DNA of 64,000 bases from contig NC_081411.1 in NCBI RefSeq assembly GCF_030272615.1, positions 213,997,654 to 214,061,653 of the forward strand, given 5' to 3'. Below the pieces are notes generated by a model. The model had not been told where the DNA came from and made no database searches. It was given only the letters and a program-made list of their open reading frames with translations. Origin of the DNA: Cryptomeria japonica. Its lineage: Eukaryota; Streptophyta; Pinopsida; Cupressales; Cupressaceae. Of this stretch, positions 15,822 through 26,716 are shown piece by piece. Numbering within the stretch: the first letter of the stretch is position 1; each line of letters opens with the position of its first letter. Position numbers and translations under genes: made by a program.

Positions 15822-18738
15822 GTGATGGGGAAAATAGGAAGCAGTAGTTCAACAAGAAGCCAAGTGAAAAACAAAATATACCTAACCAAACTGGTTAAAA
15901 CACCAGGTTTCGCTGATGAATACCATGATATTTATGACCTTGCTATCCATGGTGAAAAGCGTATCATAGATATTAGATATACATTGTCTAGTAAGGCGAC
16001 AGATGCATCCAAGGCAAAATTTACTATTTTCAACCCAATGTTAAAACAAAAATCAAATAAAATCGCATCGTGGGATGTTGGATTGGGAAGCATGGTGTTA
16101 CCTGAAGTATTCCCTTGCCTTGATTTTGTCATGGTCTGTGCCAAAAATTATGATGAAGATAAAAAAACAATTGTTAATAAAAGTACAAAAGAGGAAATTC
16201 TATCCATAAATGAGGGAGAATTTTCTCGTTTGTTGAACCTAGGATTTGAAGCCCAAAACTCAAACATCCAAATTGACCTTGAAAAGTTGGTAGGGAATTA
16301 TGAGAGTTTCTATCCAAGTCATAGAGATTCATTTATCAAAGCTCTAATAAAGAGTGGTACTGGTATTGTGTTAGATCAGAATCATAAGCCTCCTTATGAT
16401 TCTAACATTTTTGTTCCATGGGTTGGGGATACTATTTCCTTGCTGTCATTTTGCCTGGGATTGGAAAATGATAGGGAAGTGGGTGCAAGCCTTCTTGAAA
16501 TGATTTATAATATCCATTATGCAGGTCAGCCAGTAAGATATAATTTTATTGAGCACATTGTAAAATCCATGCAAAAACAATTACTAATGATAAAAAAAGG
16601 TTCTTGTTAGACATTTAGGTTCTCATCCTACTTGTTCTATCTCCTTCTATCCAAGTATCATGCGATATTCAAGACCGACAAGCTTCCATTGATGAGAAGA
16701 CTGGGAAGAGAACAAAGTGTCCAATATATGATTGGACACCAAAGATAAGGATGCATGATAATAGAAAGAACTACAACCATTTTGTAGACTTCTTTTTGGC
16801 ACCAATATATAACGAAATTACAAGCACTCCAATGCCTAGGTTGCCTATGTCTTGTTGAGATTGCATTCAACTCGGAAGTCAAATAGAATTGGTTGACTGG
16901 TTCTTCATGGAAGAATTCACTGTGTTAAGGTTTTATGGATCGGCAGTAAAACCATACATACTTCCAATACATATGACAGAGAGGGTATTTGCATTAGAGT
17001 ATGTACGACAATTGGAGAGCACATATAGGCACTTCCATGGTCAGCAAAAGAAGAGCATATTTCCTTCCTTTCCTTTCTCATGTGGAGGGTTCACATTTGA
17101 GAGAAAAGCATTCAATGTGGCACATTATTTTTTGACAGTTTTTAACTTTGGTGATGAGGGTCTCTGGTAGTATGATCCAATTGGTGTAGTTCAAGAAAGG
17201 CTTAAGAAAAATGGGAACTCTTTAGTGTTATGTCAACATGAAAGTAAACCATTGCTAGAAAAGCTTAGAAACATGGACTCCTTAGATGAGGTTAAAAAAA
17301 AGATGGAGAAAATTGCAGCTGACATTAACATTTCAATAGAAGAAATTTCATCACAAATTATGGCATTGCAAATGCACACATAGAGGACAACAAAGGAGGC
17401 CCAGGGCATCCAAAATAGGAGGTCCTATAATTTCTACCTTAAATCTGCTAATCCATCTAAGAAATCTATTCCCAAATCAATTTTGCATGAATGTAAAGAG
17501 AATTATTGGACTCAAACCAAAATAAATGATTTTTGGACTATGAGGAAGAATCTCGGTGAACCAAAGACAAGTGCAAAATTTGAGAGCATCGACGAGGATG
17601 CAGAGTTTAGCAAATTGTGGGATATGGATCATGGCAGGACTGAAGATGATGATGAGCATGAGGTTACTGTTGAGCCCCCTCCAACAACTACTACAGTCCC
17701 AAAAATATTAGGTGGAGTCAATGAGTCCATGAAAGAAAAATATAGCAAAGGGGCAAACCTTGTGGAAAAAAAGGGTTTTGAAGGTGGTGGTCTAGGTGCT
17801 AGAGGAGAGGGCATTTGGTATCCACTTTAGGTACAAATTCCATCATAGTCAAAATCAAAAGGTCATCTTAAACTAGTCATTGGACTTGATTCTCCAGATT
17901 CATCACGGATAGGTACTACTCATTACCCTCAGGGTCCACCTACATTTGTTTCAGGTTCAAATCCACAACCACTACCACATCATGGTATTCCCATTGGTGG
18001 TGAATCAAGTGCCACTACCACTGGTGGGGAATACGGGGATAGTATTCCTATTATTGTTCAGTCAAGTGCCGCTATGATTGGTGGGGTTGGCATGGATACT
18101 ACTACTGATACTAGTTGTCTTGGTGTTGGACAAGGGCAACAACAAAATATCTCTCACAAGAGGCTACTAGAGGTAGATACTCAATCTCATACTATTGAGA
18201 ATCCTATATCAAGTGTCACTGACACTACAAATCAATCATTTGCAGCTTCAGATCACACACCTCAAAAGACTATGAAAACTACACATGAAAGTGTCAGTGG
18301 GAGTGGGACATCATCAGGAACTGTTGTTGGTAATCCTGGTCAAGCATTAGTTAAAACCACATGAATAAGTGGAACTGGAGCCTATGGTATTCCTATGTCA
18401 CCTTTCAAACATTCAATTGCTTCAGCAAGCCCAGATTTTTAATTTCATGATTACTATGAAAAATATGAACACACAACAAAAGCAAATAAAGAAAAAAAGA
18501 AAGCATTTCATAGGGTTTTCGTGTCTGAAGTTGTAAATGAACAACTTGCAAGGAACATGGTATTTCCAACATATGAACCACATAAAGATTTCTGGAATTC
18601 ATCCAACCATTTACAACTCTAAATTCGGTGTTGGATGAAACAGTGATGTCAAGTAAATCTTCTAAATATGGAATGTTGACAAAGTTGGAGTTGACTTTCC
18701 ATAGTTTACAGAATATTGACCTTCCATCAGACGAATAG
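15822..18738 (+). pseudogene. Large unidentified gene of the hAT-like element, broken by stops and two frame changes
   Basis: About 960 codons can be followed. 15822-16743 lies in one frame (262 open codons, a TAG at 16608, then more protein-like sequence). A second frame runs from about 16730 to 18600 through 16889-17170, 17483-17830 and 18074-18364. A last shift leads to an end at SLQNIDLPSDE near 18738. The N-terminal ~500 residues look globular (FCLGLENDREVGASLLEM; FMEEFTVLRFYGSAVKPYILP). The middle is charged and coiled-coil-like (about 17190-17380). The C-terminal ~350 residues are Ser/Thr/Gly/Pro-rich, as in low-complexity regulatory tails. I recognise no family. Its convergent position to the transposase, inside the same subterminal motifs, suggests an element accessory protein. 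A captured host gene is the alternative. Confidence 0.6.
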
Positions 18739-18849
18739 TGGAGCACCCTACAAAAACTGGCACATAATTCTTAAGAATCATAGTATGTATTGCACAATTT
18801 TCTTCTTTTACTCTAAATTTCAAGGTTTTATGTTTTTTTCTGTTTTTTA

Positions 18850-18990
18850 TTTTGCTAATCCAGCCTATGAATCTATGATGCACTCGCTATTGCTATTTTG
18901 CTAATCCAGCCTATAAATCTATTTTATGAATAGGAAAAAAACAACACTCGCTATTGCTATTTTGCTAATCCAGCCTATGAATCTATGATG
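18850..18990. repeat. Short direct repeats, three copies
   Basis: TTTTGCTAATCCAGCCTAT occurs at 18850, 18896 and 18960. The second and third copies also share the preceding CACTCGCTATTGCTA. They lie in the gap between the two convergent genes. Confidence 0.85.
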
Positions 18991-19284
18991 CATAGTGAAA
19001 AACTTCAGCCAGTAAATTTGTATTCTCAAATTCTCCCTTGCTTTAACATTTATGCATTTCTCTATTTTTTATTAGTAGGTTTTAGGCACTGCCATTATCT
19101 ATGTTTAATTTTTCATGGTGTGAATTAATATTTAATTTTGAACTCTATTTTTTGAACAAGAGACATCAAACATGTAGCAGATGTTAAATTGCTAATACGG
19201 CCTGTGATGGCCATATAAATATGTGTTGAGTTTGTGATTTTGATGTTCAGTCTTCACATGTTGCAAACTTGCAATTCAACCTGA

Positions 19285-19475
19285 AGCTGTTGTTGCTCCC
19301 TTGTTTCTATAAAAGGGAATTCAGGGTCATTTGCAAAGGGTTTTGAAACTTTGTATTCACTTTTGCATGGACATTGGAGAATCACACAAGAGCTATTGTT
19401 GCTCTCTTGTTTCTATAAAAGGGAATTCAGGGTCATTTGCAAAGGGTTTTGAAACTTTGTATTCACTTTTGCAAT
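19285..19475. repeat. Tandem duplication, period 106 bp
   Basis: AGCT(G/A)TTGTTGCTC...CTATAAAAGGGAATTCAGGG starts at 19285 and 19391 and runs through TTTGTATTCACTTTTGCA in both copies. The contained CTATAAAAGG looks TATA-like but no gene starts nearby. Confidence 0.85.
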
Positions 19476-19838
19476 TTGCATGGAGAATCACACAGATTGG
19501 TGTATTACTATTGAATGAATTGTATCATATGGCTATATTTTGAAAGAATTAATAAAAATATAAGTTCTCGACATGTGTATTACTATTGGATGAATTGTAT
19601 CATATGGTTCTGAAATGTATCACACAGATTTGAGACTCAAACATGTATATATAAACAATAAACATCTCTGTATCAATAAACACATTATGGTTTTTTTTTA
19701 TTATGCTATTTTAAATCTAGAAATAGAAAGTTGAAATATACAATTACAAATCAATATTAAATTCTAATTGCAAAAAGTAATATGCTTTTGTAATATGAAT
19801 GATGAGATACAGTAATAAGATTAATAAATACCAATCTC

Positions 19839-22631
19839 TTACAGTTGCCATTCGTCCTCATCAAATTCAAAGCTTTCTTGATTCTTGTCTGTGGTTTGAG
19901 TTTCTTCACTCCGAGTCTGCATACCTTCGCCGAACTACATCTCAATGCTGCCAGTAGGTGACGGTCTAGTACATGGGGCAATAGTCCCACTGGCACTTTG
20001 GTTTGAAGTGTTGCCCAAACCTCTTCTTTCACATTTGGACCTCTAGATTTGCAGTGCCCTATCGTAAGGAAAAGTGTGGACATCATACCTAGATGTATAG
20101 AGCCTCAAGGAATTTTCCAAATTTTTGTCTAGTTTGTTTCTTAGCTTTGATTTTAGGAACCCCAAAGCACTGAAAACTCTCTCATCTTCCACCGAACCCA
20201 ATATCATGGTAAGACATAAATCAACAAGCTTCACATATTCTAGCATTGAATCACACAACATTTTGTTCTCAGCTATAGTTTTTCAAAGCCTTGTTACTGA
20301 TCCCTCTTCGCGGGGGTTCTCCATTTTGGCCTATTGTTCTCTCATAGTGTATGCAAAATGAGATGATTTCTCTCAAAGATGAGTTTCATCTAATATTCCA
20401 TTTATAGTTACTCCATTCAATTCTCTGGATATGCAAAATTGTTTTATCAAAGTCAGTAGCTTACTTCAAAAATCAGCTGCACTATTGAGGCTCCAATAAT
20501 GAGGAAACACGATAGACATGGCTTCGAGTAGGTTGTCAGGAGGGAATCTGCTTCTAATTTGTGAGGAAAGATCATACACAATTTTCTTCACAGAAGTAGT
20601 TACAGTCTCAACAATCTTGTCGAAATCTTCCCTTGTAACTCTTGCTAGTTGCTTCCTGGGGTGCTTTCTTGGTTCCTCGAGGTCGACCGTGGCATAGAAG
20701 TTCATTGGTATCTCAACTCCCCATACATTGGAACATACCTCCTCGTCTTCACCGATTTGTAAAAAGTTATCAGGATTGTTCAAATCTGTGAGTGTCCACC
20801 ACTTAACAAATTTTTCATCAGATAGTGTTGGTTGATTTTGATAGTTTGTCAAGGGTCATGCATGTCATCTTATGCACCGTAGCATATTCTGCAATATACA
20901 GAGCTCTTATTTGGGCAGCCTTCATAATATTCCTCATTTCCTCTAGCATGGGCAGAGGAGCTGCTAAAGTTAAGAGTGTCTCTAAATTACTTAACCTGCT
21001 AAGAAGTTCAAGAAATTTTGGTTGATCTGATTTGTCGCGAGTTGTGTGAAATAGTCCAATCAAGGATGGATATTCTGAAAACACTCAATGTGCTGGACCA
21101 TCCAAAGAGATCCATCTGGTATCATTATCCTTGAGAAGCTTGTTCCCATCAGTTATTCCATCAGTAAAGTGTTAAAATTCCATAAATCGCTTGGGACTTC
21201 GATAGAAGTGTGAGTAGAGCTCTCTGATTAAAATTTCAATTTTTTTAACCGAAGCAAACTTGCTCACAATTCCAAAAGCTAGATTCATTCTATGAGCCAT
21301 GCGGTGAATTGCAGTAATGTACGGTGCAAATGAAGTTTCAATCTTTGTACAAAGACCGTTCCTATGACCTTGCATTACTGAAGCTCCATCTACTCCAACA
21401 CAAACCAATTTTTTGGCTACCGTCATGTCATCCATACTCCATATTCAATTAAACTTCTCTTTACTAGTTGAAATAAATTTTCCGTTGTCGCACTCTCCTT
21501 CATTTTAGCTACAGATAGTAGATGAGGTTGGCGGGTATGATTCTCTACAGTATAAACATGCATGCATACCCATGAAGTATTGTCTACTGCCATAACTTCA
21601 TCTAAAGAAAATGCAATAAAGTTTGACTCTCTTATTTTTTCCTTTACATCTTCTTTTTCAACCTTAGCAAGACAACTTGCCCATTCCCATCCACTATTTA
21701 CTGACCAGTGTCTATTAGGATAGTTAGGAACTTTCAAAAAGTGTAATAAACCACTAATTGATGGAAAATCTGTCATAGCATGCCCTCTACTCAAAATATA
21801 AAAAACAACGCTTAACTGAACAACTTTGCCCAGTTGTTCTATTTGCATTGCTTTTCCAAAAATAGCTTCAATAGAACCTTTAACTTCAGTAGGCTTCGTC
21901 TGCATTTTGTCATGAAAATAATACTCTTCGGCATTCCTCACATGTTTACATTCCTCCTTTGCTTTCCATCTTATCACTGATTTTTCAACCCTGTCTATCA
22001 TTTGTTTTTCATAAACTTTACCCATATGCTTTTCTATGGTGTCAAATTTTAGCTGCAACCTAATTTCCTTGTTATGTTTCCAAGTGCAAATCTTACACCT
22101 ACATTCTATTGGAGGCTCACCTTCAATTGGATTCTCCACTGGTTCAATGAATGGATACTTTGATACCCAATTAATTTGAAAATTCCTCACTGAGATATCC
22201 CACTCCCAATCCTTTTTTGATTGTGGTTCACCCTTTTTTGATATGGCTTTTCTTTTCCCCTTCCATGCATTATCATCAATGGCATTATCACCCAAGTCGA
22301 TTATATCATTCCGGCTAACTTGGATATCTACCAGATAATCTTCTTCAAGATCATCCTGATCTGAGATATCAGGTTTAGTGCCATCTTCAACATGTGGTGT
22401 AGGTGGCGAATCTTGTACTTGTACTTGTGCTGATGTACCTTCTTGATTTTCACCAATGCCAAAGTATGAAGACAACGTTCTTCTTTTTGTTGGCCTCTCC
22501 TGGCCTTCCCCACATTCAGGTTTCCTACCCCTCTTCCTGTTTGACATCTCAAATGAAATAAAGGCTGCCAAAAAAATATCAATTTGTTGAAGAAGCAATA
22601 ATAGACTATAATGTATAATATACCACTTCAA
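19839..22631 (-). pseudogene. hAT-superfamily-like transposase (zinc-finger-862-like), decayed
   Basis: Read from 22631 down. A basic N-terminus (MSNRKRGRKPE, possible nuclear localisation) precedes an acidic linker, then a Cys-rich DNA-binding region (ECRCKICTW ... KFDTIEKHMGK). The RNase-H-like core has FSLDEVMAVDNTSW (first Asp) and CVGVDGASVMQGHRNGL (second Asp) followed by IHRMAHRMNLA. The C-terminal hAT dimerisation region includes SVEDERVFSALGFLKSKLRN near 20200-20140, and a final acidic tail ends DEDEWQL, stop at 19839. About 900 codons in total, near the usual size. Frameshifts lie near 21430 and near 20825; in-frame stops include those after RFMEF (21172), ADF (20466) and RALQI (20043). 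The order and motifs support hAT ancestry; subfamily is less certain. Confidence 0.8.
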
Positions 22632-22834
22632 AAATATGATCGCTCACCTTTAGGTCACTAGTAGTCGCCAATGCAGTCAACAACAATGATTTTCCTTGGT
22701 CTGAAACTTCGCTATTGATTAGAATTCAGAGTCAAGAATCCACCAGATTGTGTTGAGATAGATCTGATCTTTGCATGTATTTATACCAATCCTTATATGG
22801 CAAATTCCATGGGAATTTTATATGGTATACAAAT

Positions 22835-23318
22835 ATTTGGTGAATCCCGCATAATTATAACACATCTTATGTAATTTTTGAGGTGATTATAGGTCATCCA
22901 AATATGACTTATGTAATTTTTGAGGCGATTATAGGTCATCCATTAAATTAGCGAATACAATATAGTTGGCGAAAGTTGGAGTGAATGGAGACACACGTTG
23001 GCGAGATGTCGGGCGAATTGGGTCCCCCTGGCTAACAAATCTTCACATGCCTATAGGCGAATTAAGGTCATCTATTAAGGCAACCTCGGAGAGTGTAGGC
23101 AAAAAAATTAAATTTACCATGTGTCCACCATATATTGTATTGGCGAAATCATCACATAGAAACATTTAATTGCATAAAACATATGGTGATCGAGCCGTGA
23201 CTTTGACCAAAATTGATAATGTTCTGGCAACATGGCCACCCCCAGTCGATACAAAATATTCGCCATATCCCAGATCGTCGACGTGAAAAATTTGCCATTG
23301 GCGAATATTCACCACTAA
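22835..23318. repeat. Right subterminal motif array (GGCGA/GGTGA)
   Basis: About ten motif copies occur, for example at 22838, 22881, 22923, 22966, 22998, 23015, 23056, 23141 and 23296. Two are contained in a 42-bp tandem unit (CTTATGTAATTTTTGAGG..., 22866 and 22908). Most read GGCGA on the + strand, as at the left end. One near 23261 is inverted, and the last copy is followed by TATTCACCACTAAAGTA at the junction. Confidence 0.7.
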
Positions 23319-25194
23319 AGTAAACTCTGCTTCTCCTTCTTTGCCAGTTCTCTCTGCTGGTTGGCTCTTCTCTCAACTGCTTTGGTACTTTCCACCACTG
23401 GTCTTGATAACTCAGTCAGCTATCTACCATCTGATTCTTGTCAGTCCTCAGCTTCCCTTCTTTGTAATCTGCTATGGCTCTTCTCTGTCAGTTTAGTCAC
23501 CACCTGTTTCCTCCTATATCAGACTCAATGGCCGACTACCGGTTGAACTCTTCAAGCTGATTCTCTCTCACACTTAGTCTCTCCTCTGACTCTTGATGAG
23601 CACTTGATTGATTTTCTCTCTTTTGCAGCAGCATAACACTCTCCTTCAACAACCCACACAATATCTTTGGCTCTCATACATATATCCAGATTTTCCCGTC
23701 AAGATGTGAGTTTGAACTTGGCACCATTAGGGTTTATTCCACTGATTGTGAGGCATATCAAATCTGATATGATCTCGTTCTATACAAAGATAGACAACCT
23801 GCAAGCAATTAGGCATTACCTACCATATCTTCCTCCTTCCAATGCACGTTTGCTAAACTTAGCAAACACAAACATTCAATCGGCGAGACATAAGATCAAT
23901 CACCATAAATGGTTCTACAGGTAGCATCACCAACCTCAAACTACACCTAGAACTCTACATTGATCGATGCATCCCATTGATCACCTCTGTTCGACCTTCC
24001 TCGAGCCGCACACCTTTGCAACACATCCCATGATTTACGAGGTCTACAATTAATATCAACCAACTCTGGAACAAACTCATTGGTGCACACTCCATCTACC
24101 ATTGCATGCATGTCCACCACCTTGACTCCACATGGCACCTTTGTCGACATCGACCTTAGCTTGGACCTCTGTGTCAGCTAGACTTGATCACCGACAATCA
24201 ACACACAACCAATCATTCTTTTTTGTCGGTTTACTAACCCTGCCAGTGTCTCAGCTTCCTTACTGGTTCTCATGCTCACTGGTAGCCATCCCGATGACAC
24301 CATGTCATCAACCTTCAACTAATTCCATCTAAGGCATCTGCATACCGGTTGCACTCTCTCTCTGCAACTGCTCCACTTTGCCTTATTCACCATTGGAACA
24401 GATATCATCTCACTGGTTTGTCACGGTGAGAAATCCATCACTTCTTTACTCTTCCTTTTATGTCTCGGTGGCACAATATGCCAACACTTTGTGATCCGAT
24501 GCACATCTCTGATTACATGCACCTGAGGCATCCTTTTGTTTCACATGCTAGATACGGTGTGAGCCTTCAAACACTTGCCTTTACCTCTTCTTCCTTATCT
24601 CACAGAACTAAGATGCATACTTTCCATAATAGGAGATAAGCTCCACTTATTGGTGGGAGTGAGTCCTTGTCATCTACATCCTGCAATGCACTGATGATCT
24701 AGTGTGGGTACATTCACTGTCAGTCATCTCTTCACATGGTGACTGCATCTCTATCCAGTGGGAGTCCTGTTGTTCTGCATCCACATAGCATACTGGTGAC
24801 CTATACATCCTTCTTCATGAGCGTTGATGCGATTTAGGTAACATTCTGCCTCTTCATCACAAACAACAACTCAAGCACCTCGCTCATCCTATTTGTACAC
24901 TGGTCATAAGTTTTCCGGTTGTCAACCACTCACTTGGTTAGTTTATCTTTTCCATGTCAACACATCACTTACCAATTGACATCTTCTCCTTACCGGTATC
25001 AGACTATACTAGTAACCTATCCATATCATCCACACAAGTCAAACACTAACTTGTGTACCAATGACTCTAGTGGTCATTCCTTTGAATGACATTCTTCTTC
25101 TTTACTGGTGACCTACAACACTGGTTGACATCAATGACTTCATGTCAACAATACTCCCATATCGGTTGACATCAATGACAACACAATGCCAACA

Positions 25195-26716
25195 AAGGTA
25201 TGAATTTAACAAGGATGATGCATTAAAAGAACATAAAATTTTAGGTGAAATTCAAATGCAAGAAAGCTTCTAGATGTACTCTTCTCTTTCTATGTCCTAC
25301 ACACTTCACATGGCATACAATATACCTTTACTCACAAATAGCGAGTAAAAAGGGGGCCTCAAAATAAATGATTGTAGATGCATTCCCATTACTTTAATGA
25401 TCTCTTTGTTGCACATACATGATCCAGATAGTAGCTCAATGATTATCTACATTTTTCATCAACAAAGCAAAAAGAAATAATTCATTTCAAAATATATTAG
25501 GAAGGATTTTTTTCTTATGTTTCAATATTGAAGAATGCATATATTATGAAGTTTACATTTTGATGATAGGAAGGGATTTGTTTTTCTTCGATCAAAATTA
25601 TTGCCTAGATACTTTGAGAGTCTTAAGTATGTCAAAAAAATATACCCTTTCGAGTGTCATTAAACACCTTGATGGAGCCTATGGATGCATATCGATATGG
25701 ACCATTGTCCAATAATTTAGGAGATCTATGATTCAATGGTTTGGAAAGGTTGTAATCTAGATATTCAAAATTGAGATAGAGAGCTACACCTTTCCAAAGG
25801 TTATGAAGTAGTTTGATGAAGTTTCTATCGATACATAAATTTTCTTTTAATATTTTTTTCTAAAAAATAAATATTTGTTTGTTTTGATCAACATGTTCTA
25901 TTTGTGTGAAATATAAATCTTAAGAAGAGATGTTAGAATGATAAGCTTTACATATAACAATAAAATCACCTAACTAACTTTTAACATATTATTATTAAAA
26001 TAATTAATTGCATTCAAATAACTAGAATAATTATGTTTAAAACACTTTATAAAGAACATATTCTAAAACACTAAAAAATAACTCAATGATATAATCATTA
26101 TTCATAATTTTACTCTTCGATTATCTAGAAGACCAACTAGAAAGTCTATGTCAGAAAGATAATTAACACAATGAGTCCAAAGAACATAATTGCTGTGTTG
26201 AAACTTTTGTGTGTTAGCATTATTTATTATATAAAAAAGAACAGAACAAAGTTAAGTCAAGAAAGGCAGCTAAGAAGATAAGCCCAATGGAAATTATTGC
26301 TGTGTTCCGCGTGGAATTGTTGTGTCCTTTCTCATGGAAAGCTCCTCGAAGATGCAAAGTCAGTTACTCTTTATGATGCTACGAAGAAGCTGATTTTATG
26401 AAGAACAATCGGCTATTAGTCGTCTTTCTGAAGAGGTTTTAATGCCTGTGAATCGCTGTAAACGGTTGGCGCAAATTTTGCATCCAGCGATCTTTTCTGT
26501 AAGACTTTAGTTTGTTTGATCATATAACAATTTAATAAGGTGTTCTATATCTCTGATTAATTATCTTTCTCCTCGAATTTTTCAGCCTGATTGATAGAGC
26601 CCTTTAATAGCACCAAAATGAGTAATTCTTTAACCAGTTAAGGTCCCAACAACCAAATTGCATGTGCTGTTAGTCGCAAACATTCTCGTACGACTGGTCT
26701 CTCCAGCCTATCCCTC
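25195..26716 (+). repeat. Copy B of the 1.5-kb duplication: kinase gene promoter and leader
   Basis: Homologous to 8164-9699. It starts exactly where the Copia LTR ends (25194) and runs into coding exon 1. It contains the leader exon and a leader intron (GT at 26499, AG ending 26585). So the kinase gene keeps only ~1.4 kb of its own upstream DNA before transposon sequence begins. Confidence 0.92.
26226..26236 (+). promoter_or_regulatory. Candidate TATA box of the kinase gene
   Basis: TTATATAAAAA lies ~390 bases upstream of the exon 1 ATG, upstream of the leader exon, and is preserved in copy A (near 9198). Position and conservation are suggestive only. Confidence 0.35.

Larger units (their letters stand above)
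11063..23320. mobile_element. Large hAT-like DNA transposon nested in a Copia LTR
   Basis: Between the two LTR parts lies ~12.3 kb. It encodes a hAT-superfamily-like transposase (- strand, 22631-19839) and a second large gene facing it (+ strand, 15822-18738), plus two smaller broken frames. Both ends (11090-11475 and 22835-23318) are dense in GGCGA/GGTGA motifs, as in subterminal transposase-binding regions. The left junction has a run of 13 C (11065-11077). I could not identify a clear terminal inverted repeat or 8-bp target duplication, so the exact ends and even the single-element reading are inferences. Parts of 11.5-15.8 kb could be later insertions. Confidence 0.5.
10505..25194 (-). 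mobile_element. Copia 5' LTR (~2.4 kb), split by a nested transposon
   Basis: The inner end is TGTTAGACAC at 10505 (- strand reads ...CTAACA). The outer end is at 25194, where the - strand starts TGTTGGCATTG. Both follow the TG...CA rule. The LTR parts are 10505 to about 11062 and about 23320 to 25194, rich in Copia-LTR-like CTGCAACCTT and ACCGGT/TTGACATCAATGAC motifs. The intervening ~12.3 kb is a different transposon. Outside the outer end the sequence AAAGGTATGAATTT begins the kinase-flank duplication, so the element was inserted there. The partner LTR is absent. Confidence 0.75.

Noticed and set aside
23300-23325. CACTA-like end (CACTAAAGTA) suggesting a CACTA transposon
   Set aside because: No matching inverted CACTA end at the left, and the encoded transposase is hAT-like.
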